Assembly: GCA_035610835.1 (NCBI GenBank)
Contig: CM069455.1
Span: 47,423,308-47,487,307, forward strand
DNA: 64,000 nucleotides
Direction: 5' to 3'
Origin: Ophiura sarsii
Lineage: Eukaryota; Echinodermata; Ophiuroidea; Amphilepidida; Ophiuridae
Shown here: piece by piece, positions 45,758 to 58,052 of the stretch
Numbering within the stretch: position 1 is the stretch's first letter
Layout: the number at the start of each line of letters is the position of its first letter
Notes under the pieces: model-generated
Databases searched by the model: none
What the model saw: only the letters and a program-made list of their open reading frames with translations
Told to the model about the DNA's origin: nothing
Made by a program: the position numbers and the translations under genes

Positions 45758-46034
45758 TGAAGAGGTATTTTGCAAAAGGGCCTACACCCACTTCTGCCTT
45801 TTTACTCATTTTGCATTATTAAATGGATGGCTATTCGTTATGTGGAATGTGGCTTGTATTGTTGGTGCCTCAATTGGCGTGCATGGATGCACTAATCCAA
45901 GTCATAGAAACAGTAATGAACACAGCCATATAATAATTTTATTAATTCCATGGACTTGTTAATACAAATTCACTTATGCAAAATAAGTAACATGTCGGGG
46001 TGGTCTGGTGGCCCTTTTGCAACAAAGCTCTTCA
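45758..46034. mobile_element. MITE with TGAAGAGGTATTTTGCAAAA termini, copy 2
   Basis: TGAAGAGGTATTTTGCAAAAGGGCC at the left and the inverse of TGAAGAGCTTTGTTGCAAAA at the right; TATA flanks. Inserted in satellite A (satellite words resume at 46041). The centre (45822-45910) is closely similar to 63360-63450, which lies in a MITE with different ends. Confidence 0.85.
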
Positions 46035-46369
46035 TATAAAAAAGTGTGTGTTGCTTAACCCTGATAACCCACCATATCTATATCAAAATTCTGAGAAATC
46101 TGCCTTTGACAATTGTAACATTTTTTCTTTGACCACTCTATATACCCTTAATTTCACCCACATGTGAACTATCCATTTATAAATTGTAATTAATTGCATA
46201 ATCATATCATGCTATATTGATATCAATAATTATGGCGCCGAGATGAAATGAAGATGAAATCCCAAAAATTAACCTTTGGCGCGAAGCCACAAACCACCTA
46301 CGCATCTTATATTGCATGAAGAATTGCAAATGATGTTGTACAGGGTGAGACAAAAGTAAATAAATGTCA
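46035..46369. other. Satellite A remnant, then unrecognised DNA
   Basis: GTGTGTTGCTTAACCCTGATA at 46045 is the last forward unit here. TATCAAAATTCTGAGAAATCTGCC at 46081 recurs from about 45266 within the array. The remainder to 46369 holds nothing recognised. Confidence 0.5.
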
Positions 46370-46622
46370 CACTTTCCATGCACGCGGCTATTAGTTTTAC
46401 CATAGGCTATAACACAGATTTTACAGAAACCTTTTCCCAACTTTCAAAGTCTATCTCAAAGATTACTGGACCAATACGTAGGCATGTTTGTACTTCTTTC
46501 AATGCATTTCTCATGGTGATTCACAATATGGTAATGAAATTCAACAATGTTGACATTTTGGAAACATTTTGTGAAATTCTGGAATGTCGTCTGCATTGCA
46601 GACGCCTGCCGCGTGGAAAGTG
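46370..46622 (+). mobile_element. MITE with CACTTTCCA-CGCGGC termini, copy A
   Basis: CACTTTCCATGCACGCGGCT at the left, CGCGTGGAAAGTG at the right. It shares TTTCCCAACTTTCAAAGTCT, ATTACTGGACCAATAC and TTTCTCATGGTGATTCA with 49158-49410, with the interrupted copy around 34450-35200, and (inverted) with 58660-58855. Confidence 0.75.
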
Positions 46623-47244
46623 TTTTATTAGAGAAATTGGCGCACGTGTGCCCTGGATATAAGATGAATTAGAAAAAGAGCATTGATATTTGATTAAAAT
46701 AACAATGTGTCCCCTATACAGTATACGCTGTATATGAATTCGACAAAGACATGAAAGAATCAACAATGAACCTTCACTGTTGAAATGTTTTCGCAAATTT
46801 ATCATTATTATTTACAAAGCTTTCTAATAAGAAATCATTATGAAGAAACGACAATTGTAATTATAAAACCGTTAACAGTGTGAGTAAAAAATGCAATGGT
46901 GGAAAGAAGCCATCTTGTTTTCAAAACCAAGTTCAAGTTTGAAAATGTTGAAAATTAAACGTTATAAGAATAACACATTTGTCAATAATTTCGTGTGAAA
47001 AATGAAGTCAATATCATTTTCTAATTGCCTTTGGTGAACCTTTGTACTCATGCACCAATTTCATATATTTATCCACGAAACACCAAAAACATTGCTTCAT
47101 TCTTTCTTCTATCTTTTGTTACTTTCATTCAATTCAGCCAGCATGCTTGTATAGGCTTTTTAAGCCTGCTGCATGCTGGCCGAAGCAATTTGCTTGAGTC
47201 TGGTTCCTTCAGGAAATCGTGTGTCTGTTTATAGCCTCTCTTAA

Positions 47245-47443
47245 AAAATCAAAAGATTTGAAAAGTCAATCTTAAAGATTGTGCCGAGGGAAAGATCTTA
47301 ATATATTGAAAATATTCAATCTAATCGAGTGAAATTTCAATTTATCAGGTTGAAATTTCACATTTTTAAATAAACATTTTCAATATTTTAAGATATTTCC
47401 GTCAGCACAATCTTTAAGATTGACTTTTCAATCTTGTGATTTA
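47245..47443. mobile_element. Nested MITE with AAAAGTCAATCTTAAAGATT arms
   Basis: GAAAAGTCAATCTTAAAGATTGTGC at the left and its exact inverse at 47405-47430. The centre has further inverted words (GTGAAATTTCAA / TTGAAATTTCAC). About 200 bp. Confidence 0.85.
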
Positions 47444-47530
47444 CGGACCGACCGTGTAAACATACAAACAAACAAACAACAATGCATAAGATCGCAAAAT
47501 GCGTTTCTCATTCAAATGTGAACACTTGTG

Positions 47531-47600
47531 TAAATCTGTGACATAGGCCTAACTGGAATTTAGTGTAAATCTGTGACATAGGCCTAACTGGAATTTAATG
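47531..47600 (+). repeat. Two-copy 35-bp tandem repeat
   Basis: GTGTAAATCTGTGACATAGG + CCTAACTGGAATTTA occurs twice in a row without change apart from the edges. Confidence 0.85.
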
Positions 47601-48106
47601 TATATCCTTTCTCGATTACATGGAAGATCACATAATAACCTTACCAATGCTTTGATTTCCTTATAATGTTCTAAATTTGAATACATATAAAATTAAATGA
47701 TTCCAAGTTTTGTTGGCGGGGTATTCAAATGTGAAACTTTACCCAATGTGTGCAATTTCAATTGAAAATCACTCGCTTGTGGACAAACACGTAAACTGGG
47801 TTGTGCAGCGAACAGGTTCACCAAAGACAAACGGTGAATGCGATTGACTTCATTTTTCACACAAAGTTTTAAGAACAAATATACCATTCTTGAAACGTTA
47901 ATAGAGATTTAAACTTCAACTTGGTTTTGAAAACAAGATGGAATCTTTCCACTATTGCAGGTTTTTTTAAAAAATCACACGCTGTGTAACCGGGTTTTCT
48001 GGTTCAAAATGTACGGTCACACGGATTTCTTATTCAAAATGACCATATAAATAAATTAATAAAAATCTGTACGGAATGGGGCGTTTTTAAAAACAAAACT
48101 ATTTTG

Positions 48107-48266
48107 AACAACGCCTAACAGTTGTTTAAGCATGTCACTCTAACAACTATTGTTCAAAATGTTAAACAATTGTTTAAACCACTGCTGCAGTTGTTTAACC
48201 AATTGTTTTAACATTTTAACAATAGTTGTTAGAGTGACAGGCTTAAACAACTGTTGAGCGTTGTTT
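48107..48266. mobile_element. 160-bp near-perfect foldback
   Basis: The left arm AACAACGCCTAACAGTTGTT + TAAGCATGTCACTCTAACAAC + TATTGTTCAAAATGTTAAAC is followed by its inverse with a few small differences around a CTGCAG centre near 48186. The whole element is two arms. Short palindromes AACAATTGTT also occur in each arm. Confidence 0.85.
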
Positions 48267-48296
48267 AAGACCTCGAACTCCTTGCCCTCCCCACCC

Positions 48297-48432
48297 AAAA
48301 CAAAAAGAAGAAGAAGAAGAAGTAGAAAAAAAGAGAAAAGAACAGAAAAAGAAGAAAAAAGGAAAAAAAGGGGAAAAAAAGAAAAGAAAAGAAAAAAAGA
48401 AGAAAAAGCAAAGAAGAAGAAGAAGCAAACAA
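48297..48432. repeat. AAG/AAAAG purine microsatellite
   Basis: A purine-only tract of about 135 bp made of GAA, AAAG and AAAAAG words. The phenylalanine- and serine-rich ORFs on the minus strand are artefacts. Confidence 0.9.
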
Positions 48433-48472
48433 GCACGTAAGTTCTCCTGCAGGGTGTGAATTTGGCTAGTCT

Positions 48473-48968
48473 AGGGGAGAGCGGGGCTGGTCCACCCTCT
48501 AATTTTCAGGCTTGCCTAGCAGACTCATTTTACAAGTTAGAAAGCTATCGTGTAATTGGGCATTGGCGGACTCGCCCCGGCGAAATTGGGCGAACTCGCC
48601 CCAGGGCTCATTTTTTTGTAAATCTCATGGTATACCTACTAAACACGGAATGGGAAGTTTTAACTGCATACTATGTTAGGCAAAGCCCTTACCTTTTGAA
48701 TGACTATAAAAGTTAGTACCATCGCTGTAATGTCTTTAGATTAATGCAACAATTTTTAATGACAAATAATTTTACTTTAATTATTCAAAAACAATTATTC
48801 AAGATAAATCCTTATGGGAGAATGTATCCGGGTCTGAAGTTTTAATAGTTACTTTGCTATGACCGGTGCAATCAAATTACACCAGTCTGATACTTTTTCA
48901 ACAGTCACGTGATGAGAAACACGTGGTGGGCGGACTCGCCCCGAGGGCGGACTAGCCCCGCTCTCCCT
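48473..48968. mobile_element. MITE with AGGGAGAGCGGGGCTAGTCC termini
   Basis: AGGGGAGAGCGGGGCTGGTCC at the left and the inverse of AGGGAGAGCGGGGCTAGTCC at the right. TA is present at both flanks. The interior repeats GGCGGACTCGCCCC and GGCGAACTCGCCCC words near 48565-48605 and 48930-48950. Confidence 0.8.
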
Positions 48969-49157
48969 ACTAATCATATACATGATATCCTACTTACTTT
49001 TATTTGTGACGTTACTGGGTGGAACATGTTTACGACACACCGTAAGGCAAACTATAAGTATGACTACTTTAGAATCGGAACTTTTGTAATACAAACACTC
49101 AACACACTTAGCCATTTCAAGACCCAACTGATGTAGCAGCTACGCTGCCGCAAATAG

Positions 49158-49410
49158 CTTTCATTTCACGCGGCTAATAGTTTCACCATAGGCCTATACA
49201 AATCAGATTTTTTTCAGAAACATTTCCCAAATTTCAAAGTTGATCTCAAGGATTACTGAACCAATACTATGCATGTTTGTACTTGTATAAATGTATTTCT
49301 CATGGTGATTCAAAATATGGTAATGAATGTCAATAATGTTGGCATTTTTAAAACTTTTTTGTGACCTTTTGGAATGTCGTCTGGAGACGCCAGTGCCGCG
49401 TCGAAAGTGA
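49158..49410 (+). mobile_element. MITE with CGCGGC termini, copy B
   Basis: Intact relative of 46370-46622: CACGCGGCTAATAGTTTCAC to GCCGCGTCGAAAGTG. About 45 bp of flanking sequence (CCCAACTGATGTAGCAGCTA ... GCAAATAGCTTTCA) is present on both sides (49121-49165 and 49430-49481), so the element sits between direct copies. Confidence 0.75.
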
Positions 49411-49798
49411 TAACCATCTCATTCTAAGGCCCAACTGATGTAGCAGCTAGTCAGCAACGTTGATGCTGCAAATAGCTTTCACGGTTGTCTTGCCATAACA
49501 TCATTTCTGTAAATTAATTATTTTCATCTTTAATCAACCCTGATGATCCTGCTGATACACTAAAATAAAGTGGTCAAATTATGCAAACAACTTAACAAAA
49601 TGGGGACCGGTGTAACACTATATCATTATCACAGTGTTTATTGCTATAATTGATAATGGATGCCACTTTAGTAGTTGTAATATTTTTCTCATATTTGACC
49701 ATTCATATCTTCACACAAAATAATCAAATTCATGAAATATTACTTGTAGACGAATACATTGAAAATGTGTTACTTTTGTGAACGTTTATGTGTTTCAG
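49411..49798. other. Intergenic with a few satellite-like words
   Basis: AACACTATATCATTATCACA + GTGTTTATTGCTATAATTG (49614-49652) resembles a decayed satellite-A unit. Nothing else recognised. Confidence 0.4.
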
Positions 49799-50037
49799 TA
49801 CTCTCTAAATGTAAAACTGAGCTAAAACTCTTTTGAGAGCTCTAGGAGGGACGGCTCATTTAAGGAGTGAAGTTCGCTCTTTTGGGGGTGATTTTCCACT
49901 CTTTTAGAGTGATTTTTACTCTGAAAAGAGTGGAACTCACTCTGAAAAGAGTGAAGTTTACTCGTTTTTGGAAAAAGAGCTGTCCCTCATAGAGCTCTCA
50001 AAAGAGTGAGTTTTAGCTCTTTTACATTTAGAGAGTA
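49799..50037. mobile_element. MITE with TACTCTCTAAATGTAAAA termini
   Basis: TACTCTCTAAATGTAAAACTG + AGCTAAAACTC at the left and the inverse at the right. The middle is a series of ACTCT/AGAGT words (ACTCTTTTAGAGTGA, ACTCTGAAAAGAGTG) in both directions. 239 bp. Confidence 0.9.
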
Positions 50038-50812
50038 TACATGTAAAATGATTACTCGGGTTTCAAAATTTGAACTAATCACCATAAAATTCACAAAGTG
50101 AAAGTTCGATATTTTAAAGATTCAACAAGTACCTCTTTTTGCAATTATAGAATAAAGGTTCGTCTTTGTGATTGAAATGTCAAAATCTGTAGGTGTTTTA
50201 TCTTGAATTTACTTTACTTTATTGTCCCATAGACCTAAGTATTTTAACACTTATACAAACGATGCTTTTAAAACCATATTTTTTGAGTTTCCAATCAATA
50301 ATTTCATAAGTTTTCCATGAATATCCAATGAGGACGGAAATAACGATAACAACCATCTTGAAATATTGAAAGTGTTTACCAAGCAGAGCCTTAACCACTT
50401 CAATGTCAGCCGACATTAATTGATATCTTAAATGAATATATTTATCAAGTTTATTGATATTACTATAAGATGATAAAATATCATGGTAATTTAACTACGA
50501 AAAATCTGTATCAATTATTAACACAGAATGCGTCTGAATGCCACTAATGTAGTCTATACGTGCGTGGGCGATACTAGAGTACCGCCGCTAAGTATCCTTG
50601 TTCACTAAAAATATTCTATTCGTTGAAAGTTTTCTAGTTACCACTGGTCAATTTCTCCCCGATTTTGTATTAACTTATTTACCTATCTATTTCAAACCAA
50701 AGCATCTATCGATTACCTTTCAAGACGGTAATATTGGATAACATATATTATAGTGCCATCATACACTATGAGGGGTATTATTGGCAATATAAATATGGTG
50801 TGCTATCAGCGC
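50038..50812. other. Intergenic, nothing recognised
   Basis: AT-rich DNA between the TACTCTC MITE and the next satellite block. Confidence 0.4.
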
Positions 50813-51180
50813 GCGGTGGATATAGACTATTATAGCAACACATACTGTATCATAGCTATGGTGCTATCAGGGGTAGATAGCAACACATACTGTATTATAG
50901 CTATGGTGCTATCAGGGGTAGATAGCAACACATACTGTATTATAGCTATGGTGCTATCAGGGGTAGATAGCAACACATACTGTATTATAGCTAAGGTGCT
51001 ATCAGGGGTAGATAGCAACACACGTTGTAATATGGATATCGTGCTATCAGGGGTAGATAGCAACAAAACAAGGTACCGGTAATATAGATATGATGCTATC
51101 AGGGGTAGATAGCAACACACACTGTAACTGTATAATGGGTGCTTTCACCTGTATAGCAAAACACAACACACGGTAAGACA
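50813..51180 (-). repeat. Satellite A array, reverse orientation
   Basis: Units of exactly 45 bp in the best part: GGTGCTATCAGGGGTAGATA + GCAACACATACTGTATTATAGCTAT at 50860, 50905, 50950 and 50995, then more diverged units to 51180. It is inverted with respect to the arrays at 36.8-45.7 kb. Confidence 0.95.
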
Positions 51181-51990
51181 GATACTGTGATCATGGGTAG
51201 ACATCAACACACTTTCTAATTATTATACTTATTTGGCGCTATCGTGCAGAGGTACTAGGTAGATCGTAACTCCCACTCTTAACGTAACGGGGACATGGGA
51301 TTGTGGTGCCCAACAATCAGATTAATTTGCCACTTTATCCTCATAAGTCAAACTTTTGTGGCTATCAATGTCTCCTTGAGATTTGTTTTCAAGGGAGGAT
51401 GGGTGTTTAAAAGATTAAAAAAATACTGAGTGCTCAGGGGAGGTCTAGACTACGTAATACGTTTAGCTTGAGGGTTAAAACTAAATCCTATAAGAAACAG
51501 AAATACACTTTTTGAAAATCTTGTAACAACTTTCATATCATCACCGGTATTCAGAATGTTATTTCCTGAAGAAGAAAATCCCAAAAGCGGAGGTAGGAGA
51601 TTTATTATCAGACTATATCGCTGGAATGACAATCACGTAGCACTATAATGCAATATTTGCGTAAACTTAACACAAGTCTCTAAAGATTCATTAATACGAC
51701 AGAAATAGTACTCTAATTGGAGCATGATTGCGCATTACGGTCCATGGAGGCTCGTAAGCTCCCAGTACACAGCTAAATTTAGAAAGAGAGCAAACACTGA
51801 AATGTTGACATCTTTGATATCGATGTCATTTTAATGGAAGAGAGGATGTGAGTTGATGTTCATCTTGGCTCATTGATTTTGAAGGTTGGCTGATGCAAGA
51901 TGTCGGTATCTGCAATAGCGGCAGTCAACTGCTGTAAGCCACCAGTATAGTCTGAAAAAGTTTGTAAGTCCCGGGGAATTTACTTATTAG
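51181..51990. other. Spacer between satellites A and B
   Basis: About 800 bp of unique-looking DNA without recognisable genes or elements. It is the boundary between the two satellite families. Confidence 0.5.
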
Positions 51991-53690
51991 TATATAAAAC
52001 ATAACAGAATTGTGATATTCTCTATATCTGCAACAACAGATAGCTTCATTACGCATGTGCGCTATCTTCAATAGATAGCTACAGTACAACGTTATGAAGT
52101 TAGATTTTTCCAGTACATAGAAGCATCGCGACAATTTTATATATGTGCTATCTTCAGTAGATAGCAATATTACAACAATTTGATGTGTGCTATCTTCAGT
52201 AGATAGCAATATTACAACAATTTGATGTGTGCTATCTTCAGTAGATAGCAATATTACAACAATTTGATGTGTACTATCTTCAGTAGATAGCAATATTACA
52301 ACAATTTGATGTGTGCTATCTTCAGTAGATAGCAATATTACAACAATTTGATGTGTGCTATCTTCAGTAGATAGCAATATTACAACAATTTGATGTGTAC
52401 TATCTTCAGTAGATAGCAATATTACAACAATTTGATGTGTGCTATCTTCAGTAGATAGCAATATTACAACAATTTGATGTGTGCTATCTTCAGTAGATAG
52501 CAATATTACAACAATTTGATGTGTGCTATCTTCAGTAGATAGCAATATTACAACAATTTGATGTGTGCTATCTTCAGTAGATAGCAATATTACAACAATT
52601 TGATGTGTGCTATCTTCAGTAGATAGCAATATTACAACAATTTGATGTGTGCTATCTTCAGTAGATAGCAATATTACAACAATTTGATGTGTGCTATCTT
52701 CAGTAGATAGCAATATTACAACAATTTGATGTGTGCTATCTTCAGTAGATAGCAATATTACAACAGTTTGATGTGTGCTATCTTCAGTAGATAGCAATAT
52801 TACAACAATTTGATGTGTACTATCTTCAGTAGATAGCAATATTACAACAATTTGATGTGTGCTATCTTCAGTAGATAGCAATATTACAACAATTTGATGT
52901 GTGCTATCTTCAGTAGATAGCAATATTACAACAATTTGATGTGTGCTATCTTCAGTAGATAGCAATATTACAACAATTTGATGTGTACTATCTTCAGTAG
53001 ATAGCAATATTACAACAATTTGATGTGTACTATCTTCAGTAGATAGCAATATTACAACAATTTGATGTGTGCTATCTTCAGTAGATAGCAATATTACAAC
53101 AATTTGATGTGTGCTATCTTCAGTAGATAGCAATATTACAACAATTTGATGTGTGCTATCTTCAGTAGATAGCAATATTACAACAATTTGATGTGTGCTA
53201 TCTTCAGTAGATAGCAATATTACAACAATTTGATGTGTGCTATCTTCAGTAGATAGCAATATTACAACAATTTGATGTGTACTATCTTCAGTAGATAGCA
53301 ATATTACAACAATTTGATGTGTGCTATCTTCAGTAGATAGCAATATTACAACAATTTGATGTGTGCTATCTTCAGTAGATAGCAATATTACAACAATTTG
53401 ATGTGTGCTATCTTCAGTAGATAGCAATATTACAACAATTTGATGTGTGCTATCTTCAGTAGATAGCAATATTACAACAATTTGATGTGTGCTATCTTCA
53501 GTAGATAGCAATATTACAACAATTTGATGTGTGCTATCTTCAGTAGATAGCAATATTACAACAATTTGATGTGTGCTATCTTCAGTAGATAGCAATATTA
53601 CAACAATTTGATGTGTGCTATCTTCAGTGAGCAATATTTAAATAATCTGATGTGTGATCGTCAGTTAGTTAGCAACGTTTAGTACAAAAA
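51991..53690 (-). repeat. Satellite B array, reverse, 42-bp unit, almost invariant
   Basis: The unit GTGCTATCTTCAGTAGATAG + CAATATTACAACAATTTGATGT repeats from 52145 to 53615 in 35 steps of exactly 42 bp: no indel in 1,470 bp. Visible variants are GTGTAC for GTGTGC in some units and one ACAGTTTG near 52765. Diverged units lie at both edges (52010-52140, 53630-53690). The core TGCTATCT-TCAGT-AGATAGCA is a perfect 8-bp-arm dyad. Because 42 is a multiple of three, a 569-codon frame (EDSTHQIVVILLST repeated) stays open on the minus strand; it is not regarded as a gene. Confidence 0.97.
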
Positions 53691-53696
53691 GGTGTG

Positions 53697-54356
<660 letters not shown>

Positions 54357-54505
54357 ATAGCGGCGGGAAGGGGAGGGGGAGAGGATGGGAGACAGAGGGG
54401 ATGGGAAAGAGGGGTGAGAGAGAGAGAGAAAGGGGGATGAGAGAGAGGGGAGGGGAGAGAGAGGGGATGGGAGAGAAGGGGATGGTAGAGAGATGGGGTA
54501 TACAT
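54357..54505. repeat. GGGGA/GAGA purine tract
   Basis: Purine-rich simple repeat of GGGAGAGAGA and GGGGATGGGA words. The proline/serine-rich minus-strand ORFs are artefacts. Confidence 0.9.
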
Positions 54506-54659
54506 GGTGAACGAAAATGAAAAAGGGATCTATCTAAGGTTCGATTGAAGAGAGTGTCGTTCATGAGAACGCATAAAAAGAGGCACTTCAATCTCAATCT
54601 GACACGCAGGGATTAAGTTTAAGTTTATTGTAACATCAAAGTATAATCTTAAGTAAATA

Positions 54660-54800
54660 ATTAATAGCAATATTAAAACAACCGGATGTGAGCTATCTTC
54701 AGTAGAACAAAATAACGATCCGATGTGCGCTATCTCCAGCATCATTAGAAATATTGTGTGTGTGTGCTATCTCCGGTGGTATATAGCAACTACCCAAATA
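54660..54800 (-). repeat. Satellite B remnants, reverse
   Basis: Two to three decayed units: TGTGAGCTATCTTCAGTAGA (54686), TGTGCGCTATCTCCAGCA (54724), GTGTGCTATCTCCGGTGGTA (54762). Confidence 0.8.
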
Positions 54801-55194
54801 GAGTTATTTAGGAATGTTTTGTTTTTGTTTTGAATATCTGATTTATTTTTTTGAATTATTGACCAAAAAATGTCAAAAATGAGATTTTCGTGTTATTTAT
54901 AAGTTTCTCCAAAATGGTCAATTTCATGATCATGGTTGGATTCATTGAACCCTTTTCTTAAAGAAAATGTATACTTGTATATAGATCAAATGAATAATGA
55001 AGAAGTTACGGCAGTTTTCCGGAGGCTATACATGAGGGTTCACAACCCCTTAAGACCAAACTATTCTACAAGTGTATTCCATGTTAAAACAAACTTTAAA
55101 CTACAATTTGTTTTATCGGGAATACGTATATGAAAATAAAGTTTTGGAGCACCTCGAAGATAACGGACATGAAGAATAGGATAAGCATATGTAA
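54801..55194. other. Spacer at the satellite-B orientation switch
   Basis: About 400 bp without satellite units, lying between the reverse and forward satellite-B arrays. No gene recognised. Confidence 0.5.
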
Positions 55195-58052
55195 GATTGT
55201 TGCAATGTTGCCTTCTACTTTAGATAGCACACATTATATTGTTGTACTGTCGCTATCTACTAAAGATAGCACACATCAAATTGTTGTACTGTCGCTATCT
55301 ACTAAAGATAGCACACATCAAATTGTTGTACTGTCGCTATCTACTGAATATATCACACATCAGATTGTTGTACTGTTGCTATCTACTGAAAATAGCACAC
55401 ATCAGATTGTTGTACTATCGTTACTACTGAAGATATCACATGTCAGCTTGCTGTATGCTCTCTACTTTAGATAGCACACATCAGATTGTTGTATGCTATT
55501 TACTGAAGATAGCACATATAGGATTGCTGTACTGTCGCTATCTACTGAAAATATCACACGTCAGATTGCTGTATGCTATCTACGGAATATAGCAAACATC
55601 AGATTGATGTATGCTATTTACTGAAGATAGCACACATATAATTGCTGTACTGTCGCTATCTACTTAAGATAGCACACATAGGATTGTTGGACTGTCGCTA
55701 TTTAGGCCTACTGAAGAGATCACACGTCAGATTGATGTATGCTATCTACTGAAGATAGCACACATCAGATTGATGTACTGCCGCTATCTACTGAAGATAT
55801 CACACTTTAGATTGATGTATGCTATCTACTGAAGATAGCATACATCATATTGCTGTACTGTCGCTATCTATTTTAGATAGCACACATCAGGTTGTTGTAC
55901 TGTCGCTATCTACATAGGATTGTTGTAATGCTGCTATCTACTTTAGATAGCACACATCAAATATTGTTGTACTGTAGCTATCTATTTTAGATATCACACA
56001 ACATATTGTTATAATCTTGCTGTCTACTGAAGATAGCACACATCAGATTGTTGCACTCTCACTATCTATTTTAGATATCACACAACATATTGTTATAATC
56101 TTGCTGTCTACTGAAGATAGCACACATCAGATTGTTGCACTCTCACTATCTATTTTAGATATCACACAACATATTGTTATAATCTTGCTGTCTACTGAAG
56201 ATAGCACACATCAAATTGTTGTACTGTCGCTATCTACTTTAGATGACACACAACGTTGTTATAATCTTGCTGTATACTGAAGATAGCACTCATCAGATTG
56301 TTGTACTGTCGCTATCTACTGAAGATAGCACACATCAGATTGTTGTACTGTCGCTATCTACTTTAGATATCACACAACATATTGTTATAATCTTGCTGTC
56401 TACTGAATATAGCACACATCAAATTGTTGTAATGTTGCTATCTACTTTAGATAGCACACATCAAAGTGTTGTACTGTAGCTATCTACTTTAGATAGCACA
56501 TATCAAATTGTTGTACTGTTGCTATCAACTGAAGATAGCACATATCAGATTGTTGTACTGTCGCTATCTACTTTAGATATCACACAACATGTGACCTGGC
56601 ACCACAAAATGAGAGTAAAGTCGCACAAAATAAAATTGTTGTACTGTTGCTATCAACTGAAGATAGCACATATCAGATTGTTGTACTGTCGCTATCTACT
56701 TTAGATATCACACAACAGTGTTATAATCTTGCTGTCTACTGAAGATAGCACACATCAAATTGTTGTAATGCTGCTATCTACTTTAGATAGCACACATACA
56801 CATCAAATTGTTGGACTGTCGCTATCTACTTTAGATATCACACAACATATTGTTATAATCTTGCTGTCTACTGAAGATAGCACACATCAGATTGTTGCAC
56901 TCTCGCTATCTATTTTAGATATCACCCAACATATTGTTATAATCTTGCAGTCTACTTAAGATAGCACACATCAAATTGTTGTACTGTCGTTATCTACTTG
57001 AGATAGCACACATCAGATTGATGTACTGTCCCTATCTACAGAAGATGGTACACATCAGATTATAGTAATCTTGCTATCTACTGAAGATAGCACACATCAA
57101 ATTGTTGTAATGCTGTTATCTTCTTTAGATAGCACACATACACATCAAATTGTTGGACTGTCGTTATCTACTTGAGATAGCACACATCAGATTGATGTAC
57201 TGTCCCTATCTACAGAAGATGGCACACATCAGATTATAGTAATCTTGCTATCTACTGAAGATAGCACACATCAAATTGTTGTAATGTTGCTATCTTCTTT
57301 AGATATCACACATCAAATTGTTGTACTGTCGTTATCTACTTTAGATAGCACACATCAGATTATTTTAATGTTGCTTTCTACTGATGATAACACACATATT
57401 GTTGTAATGCTGCTTTCTACTGAAGATAACACGTCAGATTGTTGTAATCTTGCTATCTGCTGGAGACAGTAGACATCAAATTATTGTAGTGTTGCCATCT
57501 ACTGAATATAGTGCAAGTCAGATTTTTATACTTGTTGCCATCTACTGAAGATAGCATACATCAGATTGCTCTATGCTACCTACTTTAGATAGCACACATC
57601 AGATTGTTGTACTGTCGCTATCTACTGAAGATAGCACACATCAGATTGTTGTACCGTCACTATCTACTGAAGATAGCACACCTCAGATTGCTGGATTGTC
57701 GTTATCTACTGAAGATAGCACACGTCAGATTGTTGTACTGTCCCTATCTACTTTAGATATCACACAACATATTGTTATAATCTTGCTGTCTACTGAAGAT
57801 AGCACACATAAAATTGTTGTAATGTTGCTATCTTCTTCAGATATCACACATCAAATTGTTGCACTGTCGCTATCTACTTTAGATATCACACATCAAATTG
57901 TTGTACTGTCGTTATCTACTTTAGATAGCACACATCAGATTATTGTAATGTTGCTATCTACTGACGATAACACACATAGTGTTGTAATGCTGCTTTCTAC
58001 TGAAGATAACACGTCAGATTGTTGTAATCTTGCTATCTGCTGGAGACAGTAG
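55195..58052 (+). repeat. Satellite B array, forward, diverged with higher-order structure
   Basis: About 65-70 units with the consensus CTATCTACTGAAGATAGCAC + ACATCAGATTGTTGTACTGTCG and many substitutions. Alternating subtypes include TTTAGATATCACACAACATA + TTGTTATAATCTTGCTGTCT. A two-unit higher-order repeat recurs at about 55985-56215. A segment ending GCTATCTGCTGGAGACAGTA at 57470 recurs about 580 bp later, at 58050. A foreign piece (GTGACCTGGCACCACAAAAT, 56591) sits between two copies of the same 75-bp stretch. Confidence 0.95.

Larger units (their letters stand above)
46868..47988. mobile_element. 1.1-kb element with about 170-bp inverted ends
   Basis: Left GTTAACAGTGTGAGTAAAAA, GGTGGAAAGAAGCCATCTTG and TTTTCAAAACCAAGTT are mirrored at 47905-47988. 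GTGTGAAAAATGAAGTCAAT (46994) faces ATTGACTTCATTTTTCACAC (47842). A smaller MITE (47245-47443) is nested inside. No gene seen. Confidence 0.8.

Noticed and set aside
51925..53634. 569-codon minus-strand ORF of EDSTHQIVVILLST repeats
   Set aside because: The repeat unit is 42 bp, a multiple of three without a stop in this frame, so an open frame is automatic. The diverged sister arrays are full of stops, and there is no signal for translation.
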